A DNA stretch of 64,000 nucleotides from Chlorops oryzae (taxonomy: Eukaryota > Arthropoda > Insecta > Diptera > Chloropidae): the NCBI GenBank assembly GCA_020466095.1, contig CM035807.1, forward strand, positions 50,496,752 to 50,560,751, read 5' to 3'. This document shows, piece after piece, positions 21,672 through 33,076 of the stretch. The translations under genes and the position numbers were made by a program. Each line of letters starts with the position of its first letter. Within the stretch, counting starts at the first letter, position 1. The notes below the pieces were generated by a model, which was not told the origin of the DNA, made no database searches, and worked only from the letters and a program-made list of their open reading frames with translations.

Positions 21672-22839
21672 CAGACTTGGGTATTTTGGGATTACATTTC
21701 TTTCAATTACAAGTAATCTGTAATGGGAAATTGAAAAAAACAATTAAAAGTAATTCTAATTGAAACTTTTTCAATTACATTAATTTCAATTACATGTAAT
21801 TTAAAATTTCAATAAAAATTAATTCAAGTTACTTTTGTAATTGGATTAGTAATCCATTAAAATATGATCCTTCAGAAAGTTGTTATCCATTACTTTTGCG
21901 AAGTAATTTGAAACGAAAATGTAATTAATTACACATTTTTCTGCAATTACATATAGCTCGCTATACCATTATGGGGCTGGAACGATTTTAGCTATGGGGC
22001 TTATTTTAAAAGTCTACATCGTGTTGATAGTTGATAAATTTGACATTTCTTCATATCAAAATGTAGATATTTGTCAACTATCAACACGATGTAGACTTTT
22101 ATAATAAGCCCCTTTAATTCTTTTTTCATACGCTGGCATTGTATCACAACCCCGACGTCAAAAATTAAGCGATGCAAATTTTGAAATTTTAACTTTAAGA
22201 AAAGCAAACAAAAATTTTTGCAAATAATTTTATAACAAAATAAGGTTTGGGAATTTAAAATATAAAACGGAAATTTAAAAGTTCGTTTCAATGAGAAAAA
22301 AATCGATGGTCATAATTTTTTTCAGAGATCTCTTGCAAAAAATGAGGAATTAGTTTGCAAGCAGCGATTACTAGAGTACACTATTTCGGCAATTTTGATT
22401 TTCGTATCGAATGGTAGTTACTTATTTCGGCTCCTATTTGCTCCTTCCGTCGAAGAAATCTGCCAAAATCGGTTGTATTGAAAAAAAAAAATTTTTATCG
22501 TGTGACATCAAGAAAAAACATCTGTATGTATGGATATGTTTTTGTATTTAGCATAAAAGAAAAAATTATTCAAATTGATTAGTTGAATAGTTGCTAATTA
22601 CAAGTTAATGTATTTCATTACAAATATTGTTCGATTACTTTGCTTTTCAATTATAAATTTTGGATTACAGTAATTCAATTACGAAATATTTCAATTACAA
22701 TTACTTGTAATTGTGATTGAATAAATTTCAATTACAATTACTTGTAATTTCTAATTGAAAATTTTCAATTACAAATTACTTGAAATTGTAATTGCATGTG
22801 TAATTAATTTCCAAATGTAATTGATTACTCCCAGGTCTG
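21672..22839. mobile_element. hAT-type MITE with 8-bp target duplication
   Basis: The ends are CAGACTTGGGTA... and ...TACTCCCAGGTCTG. They are flanked by gacatgcc (21664-21671) and gaaatgcc (22840-22847), an 8-bp duplication with one mismatch, as made by hAT transposases. The subterminal regions are built of many copies of TTTCAATTACAAGTAATT-like units in both orientations. No transposase frame. It interrupts sequence that continues at 22848. Confidence 0.8.
21996..22112. repeat. 117-bp near-perfect palindrome inside the MITE
   Basis: GGGGCTTATTTT..AAAGTCTACATCG at the left pairs with CGATGTAGACTTTTATAATAAGCCCC at the right, with a short loop near 22055. It could be a smaller nested foldback. 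Confidence 0.8.
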
Positions 22840-23081
22840 GAAATGCCCTCCCAACGCAATCATTTTCTTTACATAGAAAGCTTTTGGTCTGGGAACAAGG
22901 TAATGCTTCCATTAGACGGAGCTGTGAAACCCTTGGGTACTATTCCAAGTTCACAAAATTGCAGCCTTCAACCAAAAGGATCCTTCGACAAACGAGTATC
23001 TTAATCAAGATCGAACTGCTGAACCGTGTATTTTATGCTACGGATAACATTTGCTACTGAAATGTAAAATTTTTTATCAAG

Positions 23082-24110
23082 ATGCCTTGCAAAGATCGTG
23101 TTCAATCTGTGTCGCAGCATAATCGACGTCTCAAGTATCTCTCGGCCGGCTATCAAAAGGAAAAACGGAGCAGTACCTCTCGTTGCGCGAAGTGCTTCGT
23201 CATTTTCCGTATTCAACGGATGCACAAGAGAGTTAAGTATCAAGAACCACAGCGAGGCCTCATCAGGCTGACGGCCCGTCTACGACGAGCGAACCGACGC
23301 GGCGTTTCGCGCCCTTTAGTGCGAGCACTTCTCGATCAATGTTCTAAAAGGACATTTATCACTGAACAGAAGCAGTTGGAATTGAATCTGCCAACTTCGC
23401 ACAAAGTAGGCAGTCAAGTATCGAAAAGCAAGTGCACGCACACTAGCGTCTCGCCACCCTCCACGAGCAAGCATGAAATCGACGTCGTTCTACTTCCAAA
23501 CCTGCAAAACCGGCTTTTAGCCAAAAGAGACTCCAATCTGAATCCTAGACACATTTCATCGCCTTAACTCGCCGATTTGCATTTTATGAGTCCAGGTCAA
23601 ATCGACACGATCATCGGCTCTTATATTTTGCTGACATAGTTATCTTCAGGAGTCAAAATAAATATTGAAATTTTCTTGCACCAGATTGTGTACTAGGATT
23701 GCATTTGAGTGGGTCAATCGCTAGCAGAACCATCGGAGCATTATCGACGCTCGTAGTTCACTTCACGAGTTGTTCGAATCATTCCGGAAACAAAAGGAAT
23801 TTTCAAATTATCTATCTCCAACCATGGTGGATCTCTACGGCGAAGAAGTTCGTCACCAAACGACGTATCACATTCTAGAATCTGTGTATCAGGAGCCGCT
23901 CCATGAGCTGTTCCAGTCCATTTCGGGTCAAGAAGTTATAAATCATGCACTTCTTCTTCCAGAGGACCCATCTCAGGAAGAGATCGTCGACGACGTACTG
24001 TTCGAAACACTTAGGCTGGTTTACGCTTCCGAAACGCAAACTCAATTTGCCGTTCTACGCCGTCGGAATCCACGCGTTCAATCTCTCCCGAATTCCTCAA
24101 AGTAAGAACC
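23082..24110 (+). pseudogene. Bel/Pao retropepsin-like (DUF1758) fragment with Cys in catalytic loop
   Basis: Residues 78-92 of the first frame read RPLVRALLDQCSKRTFI, the catalytic region of Bel-type DUF1758 proteases. The glycine of D-x-G-S is Cys (D85-Q86-C87-S88). Downstream, about 23575-23630, PGQIDTIIGSYIL matches the VDIIIGAD block of the same domain in a shifted frame. From 23770 a second frame of 111 residues is acidic and unrecognised. The 3' end (24400-24450) matches the end of the 15.7-16.5 kb fragment. This looks like a post-integrase accessory frame rather than the main pol protease, but no integrase is adjacent. Confidence 0.55.
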
Positions 24111-24399
24111 TTCAAAATTTTCAAATTTAAAGTAAGAATCCCCATTAATTGCAAAGCTTTTACTGGCTGGATCTTTTATAGCCCAGACGCTTCGCGTATC
24201 ATCATCGGAGCGTCTCCGCTCACCGTCGCTTCTTGTAATTGTATCCTCCCCTCCCCCTCCATTTGTCCTCCTTGCCCATCCACCGCCCGACGTCGCCTCT
24301 GCCTCGACCAAACGACGGGGACCGGCATACCCTCACGACAGCCGTTAAGCCGCAAGTCCCAACTGCAGCAAGTCCGTGACTACCTGGTCAGCCGGGAAA

Positions 24400-24625
24400 A
24401 ACAAGCAGAAAATATTTATTGCGTAACGCAAGGCGGGCAGTATGTCCGTGTTTTGCCGTTGCCGTAGCGCCTATGGGAACGAGTCCTAAAACGAACCGAT
24501 TCAGCAAGTGTTATTTTTTCGTGAAATTGCACCTCGAGCGAGGACCAGACTTTTTGATCGCTACCGTTAAGAGGCACCTCGCAGCTCCGCTACCGCAAAA
24601 TCCCAAGAAATTAAAATCGCAAACA
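24400..24625 (+). repeat. 3' segment shared with 16.4 and 17.8 kb
   Basis: 24400-24450 matches about 16375-16430 and 24460-24620 matches 17815-17975. In the first fragment the two are separated by about 1.4 kb, here they adjoin. Confidence 0.65.
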
Positions 24626-24954
24626 AAAAAAAAAAGATTTTAACCCTCTCAGAGTCAAAAATAATATAGGTTAATCGAAAAATCTGAAACTTTGTATATT
24701 GAATAAAAAGGAAATTCTGAAGCCGGAAAAATTTATATTTTTCTATCTTTGACCGCGCTCCTAGATTTTACGTAATGTCGTATATATTCGACATCGACCT
24801 CCAATGGCGCGCAATGTTTCCTTGCAAAACTGGTGCTCTTGTGTAGAAGAATAAAACAAAAAAAGTTTTGTTTGTATTTATTCATAGTTCATGATAAAAA
24901 AAAAAGGGGAAAACAAAATTAAAATTTTAATAACCCTATAATTTTGTTTGTAAA

Positions 24955-25330
24955 TTTGCAAAACAGTTTGAATTTCTTTTAACACAGAGAAAAACGTTGC
25001 ATTTTTTACATAAAATCAAATAGCTTTTATTGCGACCCGGAGCTTTACAGCGACCAGCACTCTTAGCTTGCACAGAGATTTGGATGTGCTGCATTTGATA
25101 GTGACGAACCTCCTGCGGTGGAACCTTTTAAAAAATTTGCGTTCTCTTTAGAAGTGGTTCTTGCATCGCGACCTCGCTATCTGACTTGCTACTGGTACTT
25201 GCATTTAATGCGGATAGCGGGTGATGATGTTGCTGATTGGTTTTCCCGGCTTCTTGCCTTCGGTGGCCTTCCGCGCTGGCGGGGCGTATTTGGCTGCAGT
25301 AGATCTTCTTGTTGAGCAGCGAGAAGAGTT
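24955..25330 (-). pseudogene. piggyBac-like transposase C-terminal fragment
   Basis: On the minus strand, 25105 down to 24962 encodes GRCKAPGRNKSY..LCKKCNVFLCVKRNSNCF. This matches the cysteine-rich C-terminal finger of PGBD-type piggyBac transposases (CKKCNVxLC...NCF). The region before it (25330-25105) is Arg/Pro-rich with stops. No catalytic DDD region or TIR seen. Confidence 0.5.
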
Positions 25331-25559
25331 AAAGCAAATTCAATTCGAAAATGCTTTGAATCCAGGACCTTTTTTTTTTACTTGATCCTTGCTGCAGTCA
25401 GACCCAAATCTACAAAATGTATAATGAATCGTAGAAATCACTTAACAGTGCAAAAGTTGATACGGTAATATTGTACCACTTGATCCAGAAAATCGACACC
25501 GACCATGTTTTCGGTTTACATTCGAACAACTTCGGGTCTTCAATCTTATTAATTTATTT

Positions 25560-25667
25560 TTGTTGTTATCCCTAGTTTTATCTGCATTATAAGTATATGG
25601 TTTTATTTGCTTTAGGTAAATGTACATATATATCAAAATAACTCGAAAAGTATACACACAACATTTA
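25560..25667 (+). other. Possible end of Gypsy #2 5' LTR
   Basis: Ends ...ACAACATTTA directly before a primer site. The 40 bases before it (ATATCAAAATAACTCGAAAAGTAT) also occur at about 37822 and 55136, next to the solo LTRs. Confidence 0.35.
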
Positions 25668-25685
25668 TGGCGCAGCCGAGTTTCG
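25668..25685 (+). promoter_or_regulatory. Primer-binding site of Gypsy #2
   Basis: TGGCGCAGCCGAGTTTCG, the TGGCGCAG-type start used by gypsy/17.6-like elements for a tRNA primer, placed right after the LTR end. Confidence 0.6.
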
Positions 25686-25859
25686 GCTAAAGCTAGTCGG
25701 GAACGATCGACGAACCGAGCAGTGTTGAAAGAACTATAATATGTAAGAACTAAAATTTTGGCTTGGTTGCAAATACCGCGTCAATATTTTAAATAAATAA
25801 AATAAAGTATATACTTTCGGTCACGAGTGAAATAAGGTTAGTGATAATAAACCTATTTT

Positions 25860-26110
25860 CTAACCAGTTACTATAATTTGTTGGAGAGCGGTGATACCCA
25901 ATCCAACAAACTCTGGGAGAGTTGATAATTCCAAAGGACGCCTCAGTAATAACGGTGCGACATAGGCAGAAAAACACCGATTATCTCGATGTTAACCTCC
26001 CTTAAACAGTGCTGTTATAAAATGTTGGAGAGCGGTGCTACCAAACCCAACAGGGTCCGGGAGAATTTATAACTCCAAAGGCCACCTTAACAATTTAACT
26101 TATTAAGGGT
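25860..26110 (+). repeat. Leader repeats of Gypsy #2 (TTGGAGAGCGGTG boxes)
   Basis: TTGGAGAGCGGTG occurs at about 25878 and 26024, each followed by CC.A.CCCAACA and GGGAGA.TT.ATAACTCCAAAGG. The unit recurs at about 35887 in the second leader. Confidence 0.75.
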
Positions 26111-26325
26111 TATATGAGAAAACCAATATTAGTCCAAAATTTTACAATAATAAAACGACATTAATCAATTAATACGAATAAACCGCAAAAGAAACTGAAG
26201 ACCAAAGCAACAACATTGCAGTAAGCAGACAATGGTTAGTCCAAACAAACGTATACATATTTGATACCTTTGTGTATATGTTGTTTTGATACATCAAACG
26301 GAGAGCATCCGCAGAAAAATAATTT

Positions 26326-26876
26326 TTTATGGAAAAGGAGTGCGAGATCTTGAAACAAAAATTGAAGGAATCAGAGGGACACGCTAGCGCTATTCAAGCA
26401 GAGGCGTAGAAATTAATTACAGAAATCAATCCAAATAGATAATTTTTGACATTAATTACCAACCAGGTTGCCTTATCCCGTTTTATCCAACTAAAGAGGC
26501 ATTTTTTTTGATAGAGCATATTAGAAGAAACGGTAGGTTATCTTGAAAGGAATAGCAAGGCTTTAAGAGATAGAATAGATCAAGAGATACTGCTAATAGT
26601 AGAGCCCGAGCAACAGAACCAATCTCTTAGAGAAGCACTGCAAGAAGCAGTTGCATCAGACAAATCAGAATCCATCGAATACGACAAAGCAGCCCTTAAG
26701 GAGAAAAAAAAGAAGTTCAATATCTCATGGTTGAGATAGGTAACCTTAAACGAGAGCTGCGATTAATCTACGAGACATAACCACTTCCAACAAGACGAAC
26801 ATCAAAAAATCCTACGCAGCAGCCTAAACCTAAAAAACCAACACACCAGCTAGTTCCTAACATTAACATCACAATG
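26326..26876 (+). pseudogene. gag: Gypsy #2 gag, N-terminal remnant
   Basis: From ATG 26330 a Glu/Lys-rich coiled-coil-like sequence runs with several stops and frameshifts. The Transib insertion at 26876/26877 cuts it; the rest resumes at 30268. Confidence 0.5.
26872..26876. repeat. Transib target-site duplication, left
   Basis: caatg, repeated at 30263-30267. Confidence 0.85.
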
Positions 26877-26914
26877 CACTATGGGCCACGCACCGAAAAA
26901 TGAGGCCAAAAACC
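26877..26914 (+). repeat. Transib left TIR with RSS-like layout
   Basis: Heptamer-like CACTATG (26877-26883), 22-base spacer, then CCAAAAACC (26906-26914). The last differs from the V(D)J nonamer ACAAAAACC at one position. Confidence 0.7.
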
Positions 26915-27504
26915 AACATTGCGTTTTTGAAAAAAAAAAATAAATAAATTAGTTCGAATCAGTAATACTGGAAGCAGCTTATAGTAAAATTTGAAATTTT
27001 TTAGATTTAAATTACGACCTACACAGCTTTGAACATATTGTAAATCGCTTATGATATTCCATGCAGATTTTAGGAGAAAAGAAAAAGTTTTTTACATAAT
27101 GCTTCAAAATTAATTTATGAAGCTATAAGTTTTCGATTAAGAGGAACTAAATAAACAAATGAAATTTTTTTTTTGTTGTCTAACGCATTTAGAAACAAAA
27201 TGGCAGGCAAAAATAAATTGCAATGGCTGATTTTTTTTTACACACAGGATACTTTCGTTTGTTAATACTGCTAAGTACCGCCCAAACGAAAAAAACCAAA
27301 TATGTACGTAGATTGCTTCAAAATAAAGTGCACTTTACGAAAAATAAGCCGAAAATTTCCCATATTGCGATTTGTAGCTGTAATTCTTACACAAAGTTGC
27401 TACAAAAAACAAATTTCGATCCTATTGCTTCCCTTCTGTTTTCAGCGCAATTTGCAGTGTCACGTGTGCGTGCGTGAGTGCGCTCGATTATTTCTGGTGT
27501 GCAG

Positions 27505-27533
27505 TATAAAAGGAGAGCACGCTGTCACTCAGT
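27505..27533 (+). promoter_or_regulatory. Core promoter of Transib transposase
   Basis: TATAAAAGG at 27505 and an arthropod initiator TCAGT at 27529-27533, 26 bases from T to A, the normal spacing. About 290 bases of leader precede the ATG at 27824. Confidence 0.6.
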
Positions 27534-27823
27534 GGGCTCATTCTGAATTCTGATCTGTTCTCGACAACATATATATGCCCTCGGTGAATTTCGACTTATT
27601 CTTGATTTATTGTTTGTAACTAAACAAACCCAATTACAACTTATTGTAGCGCACGTTATATTTGCAGCTTTCGGATTTTCTGACTTTCATAATAAAATTT
27701 AAAAAATTTTTCTTACATATCTTTTTTCATAACCTCTTTTATTTTAATATTAAGTTAATTAGTTAAGTAAGTTTAGTATATCTAAGTAAGTTAGGTATGT
27801 CAAGTTAATAAGTTTAGTGTATC

Positions 27824-29990
27824 ATGGCTACAATTGTATTTACCAAAAGGGAAATTCTTCAGCAAGTTAGGGAACTTGTGGGCTTGGATTCGTTGATTTA
27901 TTACTTAACATATGGTGTAAAATGAAAATTGATATTTCCAAGGTTTATAAGTCATTATTGTCGAAAATGAAACTGTATATCCGTTCTCTTATCTGCAAAC
28001 GTGATAAAAAATTTAAACTTTCTAAAAGAATGATGGGAAAATAGAAAAAAATAAAGACTGGTTCGATTCTAGATTAAATATTCCTCCAGTTGTTTTTTGA
28101 AGCCACTTACAGATGCTTCTTCTGCTGGCCCTGGCCGGGCAAGCCCAAAGTTTGATGTTAAGTTTGAGCGATCCAAGCGTCGCAAAGTTGCAAAAGTTAA
28201 CGAAAATTAACGACATGATCCACAATCCCTGTTGATGGCATGCCGCCAAGCAGCAAGTCATTGTGGTAACGGAGATTTTCACCTAACTGCTTACGATGTT
28301 ATTAAAAATATTGAAGGGCCCCCTAGAAAAATACAAATCGTGGAAACCACAATAAGAAAGAAAACCCCAATGGAAGGCTTAAGATTTTTGCTTAGTAACT
28401 CGTTGACAAAAGCTGTCTATATAAATATGCGATTGGAATCAATTAATAGTGGTGCAGACATTTGGCCTGCTTACAATTCGGTAAGAGAAGCAAAGTTTCG
28501 ATGCCGACCATTTCAAGAATTCATAACAGTAACTGAAACAAAAGCAGAAGTTTCCTTAGAGGGCTTGTTAAACCATACTGCTAGCAGAATTGTAGAACTG
28601 CAAAAATAATTTATTTTGCAGGATATGGAGAGGAAAAATATAACTGTAACATCAGCAGTCTTGATGTGTTCTTGGGGATTTGATGGCAGGTCTAGTCATT
28701 CAGCTTACAAACAGAGGTTTAAATCAGTAGCTGAAGAAGATCTATCAAGGCCCATGGACCAAAATTTATTTGCAACCACTTTAACCTCTCAGCGCTTATT
28801 GAGTGAAGACAAAATAGTCTTGTGCAATAACAGGTCCACCCAATCTATACGTACGTGCCGGCCTATTGCATTCTAATGCACCGTACATCACAAAAATCAC
28901 ATTGAAGAACAATTAGATAATTTTGAAGTGTTCAAAATTGTTCTAAATGACGAACGGACCATTTTAACTCATTTTTCTTTATTTTTAACGTTAATAGATG
29001 GTAAAGTCTTAAACATTTTAACCTTGTACAAAACCCATGCAGACTTGCCTCATATATCATGCAACCCCAAAATCATTTAATCTTAAAAGTCAAAAACGTT
29101 GTTTTTTCCGGACCCAAAGGCACTCGTGTATTGCATTAGTTAGTAGTGCATGAATTAGGATCTTCGAAACCCTTTTAACTTCATACAGGTTGGATCTGAA
29201 GACTTGGCAAATAAGAATCGAAAATGACAAAATTAAATTTAGAGAGCAAAAAAAGCGGTTCGGGCAAATTTCCGCTGCAAGTTGGGTCTAATAGTGGACA
29301 AGCAGGTAGATCTGGTTCTTCAAATGATGGAAACTGTGCTCGGAAAGCTTTCGACAGCCCAGATGTTTTTTCTGAGTGTACTTGAATTGACTTGGAGTTA
29401 ATAAAATATTTGAAAACCGTATTAATAGCTATTTCCATCCACCTCCCTATCGACCCATTTAAGTTCGGTAAATTATGCAATGCTTGTGCAGAGAAATATG
29501 TCACCTTATTTATGTGGTATCCCATGCCATCAACTTTGCATAAAGTGTTAATATACGGATCTGAAATTATGAGAACGAGTATTTTACCAGTTGGAGTTTT
29601 AGGTGAGAAGCATCAAAAGCCCGAAACATAAAAACTATCCACTTAATCATAGCAGAAAGAGTTAGTGTAAGGAAAATTTAAGTGATGTTTTTTATAGATC
29701 CGTTGACACTTCTGATGTGGTAGTCTCATTTCAAGACTAAAAAAACCGCTAAAAAGAAGAAAAAAATTGGCAATACCTCCAGAAGTGCAAAACTTGCTTT
29801 TTCTCCCAGAATTACCACAACATCAACCAGAGGTTCTAGGAAACCTTGATCTGGAAGATGTGGAATACGAGAAAAATTGCGAATACCTTGAACTATTCGA
29901 TGGTACCGTTTTGACAGATAAATAAGACTGCAATCTTTAATCCCTTTTCGCCGAGTCATATTTTTCCATCTTAGCCTTACCTGATCGTAT
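27824..29990 (+). pseudogene. Transib transposase, RAG1-core-like, degraded
   Basis: The start is ATG 27824, where the frame stops after 34 codons; N-terminal pieces continue in other frames. The conserved core is readable. It contains LRFLLSNSLTKAVYINMRLES, then WGFDGRSS...YKQRF (first catalytic Asp region, about 28680) and FLTLIDGKVLNI (second Asp region, about 28995). It continues through SSNDGNCARKAF, YPMPSTLHKVLIYG (zinc-ligand His region) and LPVGVLGE. After this the frame breaks near 29620, where the third acidic residue is expected. The tail (SVDTSDVVVSF) is in another frame. Family identity rests on the motif order shared by Transib and RAG1. Several stops make it inactive. Confidence 0.8.
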
Positions 29991-30262
29991 TTTTCTTGTT
30001 TGATTTTTCATCTTTCCATGGAAAAGCTTTTGTGCTATTGCCCATGAGTCAATACAAAAGATAACACTCAGGAGCCCCACAAATTGAGAAAAATGAGAAT
30101 ATTCCCAGTTATGTAGAAGATGCCACGCCCACTTTGGTTTTGAGAAGGTTTTTATCATAATCTTTATAAGTGGTGTTCAAAGCCTTTATATACCGAGTTT
30201 CATGCAAATACCAAACCAATAATTCGAATTATGGCCGTTTTTTCGATTCGTGTCCCATACTG

Positions 30263-30267
30263 CAATG
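30263..30267. repeat. Transib target-site duplication, right
   Basis: caatg, repeated from 26872-26876. Confidence 0.85.
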
Positions 30268-31380
30268 GCAAGAAATATAAATAGAGCGATTCGAAGTGCC
30301 CATCTTTTAGTTCCATATTTTTCGGGAGCAAGAGGGCCAGGATCTAAGGTGCTGAAATTTATCGGAGGATGTGAAATTCTTAAATCTACTATTGACGATG
30401 AGCACTTACAGGGAGTTATAAACGCTATCAAATAACGGCTGACAGGAGACGCGTTTGAAAGAATGAATTCCAAGACATTCAACAACTCAGACGAAATGGC
30501 TCACTTCGTGAAGTACACATATGCTTCAAGGAGGACTTAGGAAGATATAAGGTTGGATATTGACACTGATTTTCAAAGAAAAGCAGAACGGGCGAGCATA
30601 TTTGGAGCCCGAATGGAGACATATCTCAATGAGGCAGAAGCGGCGATCAAAAAAAAAAAATGGAATGGCCCAGAGGCAAAATCTTCATTGGAGGAATATT
30701 ATGATTTGACAGCGAGACGATTCCTTACAGGTGTTAGAGACGACAAAATAGCAAACAAGTTAACGGGAACAAGCATTAAAGAGCTAATCGAATCAGCGAA
30801 CAAGTTGTTAGAACTGCTAAGACTAAGAGCTCCTAATGCTCCGCAAATAACGATAGTGAATACAAATGCGCTACATGTGATGACTGCACAACGGATTTAG
30901 CATGCTCATTCTACAAGGAAATCGTCCGCTTATGGGATATTTGCTACAGAAGACGGATGACGAAATTATGTAGGCCTTGTGGGACTTACTGGCATGAAGA
31001 AGGGCCAAACTGTCAGAAAGATATAAGTATAACTAAAGCAGAAAAGCACAGACCGCCAGAGATGCTACCAATCTGCTCATAGTGCTCACATCACGGACAT
31101 ACCATAGAAAATTGTGGAAAAAAGGAAGCTTGTATTGCAATCGTTGTGAAGTAAGAGAACATAGTACAAATAATTTTTGCGTGCGAGGCAATGCACGCCA
31201 AGTGCCAACAAGTGCACGTCGAGCACCGCAACCACCACAACGAACGACAAGCACGTAAAGTTCAACCCAAACTTCAATTATAAACAATCGAAACAACAGC
31301 CGAGCAGAGATTCAATGCTTCAAGATTGGGACACATCTCGAGAAACTGCCCTCACCAAGAATAGTATTCGGTAGACCCAC
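30268..31380 (+). pseudogene. gag: Gypsy #2 gag, capsid and cysteine-rich part (copy A)
   Basis: After the Transib, capsid-like sequence resumes (30268-30435, then 30553-30900, with GVRDDKIANKLTG and SIKELIESANKLLEL). In another frame, 30855-31010, comes a dense cysteine cluster, then a CCHC-like knuckle C-x-HHGHTIENC at about 31080-31115. Compared with copy B (41780-41935) two cluster cysteines are mutated here (Tyr near 30913, Trp near 30930) and there are several stops. Gag would form the particle and bind RNA. Confidence 0.7.
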
Positions 31381-31819
31381 CACGGCCTAGTCTAGGCCAA
31401 CAGACTGGAATGCCCAGATAATAAGTAAAAAGTCGATACAAAACGCAAGAACATACACACGACGAAAAGAATGGGTAGAATTCGCAGATGACAAAAGAAA
31501 AAATACAGAGGGGAAAATAGTCAATGAAAATCAAAATCTTACCAAGAAGAGGAAATGGAATCCGAATTAAGAAAGATAAAATTCGACAACCAAAAAAGCA
31601 AGTTCAAGAAGGCAAACGGAAAGAAATGAGCCATGCCATGGCAAACAAACGCATTATTATTACTCCGAAAACACAAATTCAGCAAAAAACTACCTGTGCG
31701 AGTGGTTTTTGAAAATCATTACACTATAAATAAAAGTATGGCGGAAAATTAAGCATGGTACGATAAAAAGGCAAACAAATTGTTATACAAGAATTTAGTA
31801 AGCTCATAATGTACGCTTC

Positions 31820-32100
31820 AGCGAATGCATCAAAAGAGGATGTCAACAGGCAATCGATGGAAGAATCACCGTATAAGTTGATTCGCGAGCCGACAAAAGT
31901 TTGGTTAAGAGAGTAGTTTAAGCTAAAAGTACTCTAACAAACGGTGATGACAAAAAATTTTTAAGAGGAGCATTCGGATGTGATACTCGTACAATTGGGG
32001 CAATAAATATTCGGCATGAAGAAATTCCTGAATTACAATTTAAATTGCATGTGGTACCATACAATAGCACTCTACCAGCAGATGGGCTCCTTGGGTGAGA
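31820..32100 (+). pseudogene. pol: Gypsy #2 aspartic protease remnant (copy A)
   Basis: One frame carries the catalytic loop as VDSRAD (about 31878), where Gypsy has D-[ST]-G-A-D, then IGAINI...LPADGLLG. A TAA three codons before the loop and further stops break it. Copy B at 42800-43024 is more open and has the same Arg. Confidence 0.6.
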
Positions 32101-32411
32101 CATGCTCTGGAATAGAACCATTATGGACACAATCAAGAAACGATTGACCTTTAAGGTAAAAGGCAGTCAGACATCAACGCTACCACAAATATCATTGAAG
32201 CGAGGACCACGGATTTGTATAGCAGCGTTTATCACAACCCCACCAAGAGCGACCAGAATAATCCCAATTAACACGGGACTACTGGCAAATGAATAAGTGG
32301 TACACAAGATGGAAATATACCCAATATATAGGTGAAACGTTAACAAGACCAAGAGAAGGGATTGGATATATGGGCCAAAATTCTTTTTAATGCCAAAATT
32401 TCTGTCTCCAA

Positions 32412-32770
32412 CAACGAAATTCAGTGTTTGTTAAAGAGCAAATTAAGTTAATAACAAATAATTTTAACCGAAAAATTTATTAATAACGAAATAAAATTTT
32501 GTAGCCAAATCGGAAAAAATCTAATATTACCAAACTTTCATCTTCTTGACTCGCAAATTACAGTAACATTGTTGTCTTGTTTGGCAAGACAAGATAAGAA
32601 AAGACAACAATGAATAACATTTGCGAAGAAAAAAATTGAGTCTTGGTAATAATTGATTTTTTTCAATTCGACTAGAATGTTTTATTTCGTTATTCACAAA
32701 TTTTTTGTTAAAATTACCTTTTTAATAATTTGGTTTGCGCCTTCAGAAAAACTGAATTCCATTGACAGGG
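32412..32770. mobile_element. Foldback element inside Gypsy #2 (copy A)
   Basis: Inverted arms of about 170 bp meet at a core CATTGTTGTCTT...AAGACAACAATG (about 32571-32611). Pairing extends outward through AATAACGAAATAAAA to GAATTCAGT-like ends. It lies between protease and RT coding parts. In copy B (43335-43600) about 95 bp of the left outer arm are missing. Confidence 0.7.
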
Positions 32771-33076
32771 ACAGAAGTTAAGGCATTTAAAAGAATTTTG
32801 GCACATTTAATAGTACTAAATGCATCAGAAACAAAAACGAACTTTGAAAAAGGAAAAGATTTAGATTTTTCTCTTTTTGAAGACTACCAAACACGAGATT
32901 ATTCAACAATAAACGTATGCAAAGATAGACCGCCAGATGAAAGATTAAATACAATAATAAACACATTGCCGTTGAATGATGCCTTGAATGAGGAAGAGTG
33001 ACAGTCCGTTTTTGCAATATGCAAGGACAATGCAGATGTCTTCCATATAATAGGAGATGCACTAAGCCACACAAAT

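Larger units (their letters stand above)
26877..30262 (+). mobile_element. Transib DNA transposon (RAG1-related), full-ended
   Basis: Left end CACTATGGGCCACGCACCG pairs with the reverse complement of the right end (CAGTATGGGACACGAATCG). The match runs about 31 bp with a few changes. It is flanked by a 5-bp direct duplication caatg (26872-26876 and 30263-30267). Five-base duplications and CAC-type ends are the Transib signature. The interior encodes a Transib transposase with a promoter. It is inserted in the gag of Gypsy #2, which continues on both sides. Confidence 0.88.

Noticed and set aside
25668..25685. tRNA gene remnant
   Set aside because: The tRNA-like bases are only a primer-binding site after an LTR; no cloverleaf around it.
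28022..28282. Minus frame over the Transib start
   Set aside because: Antisense of the Transib transposase N-terminal region.
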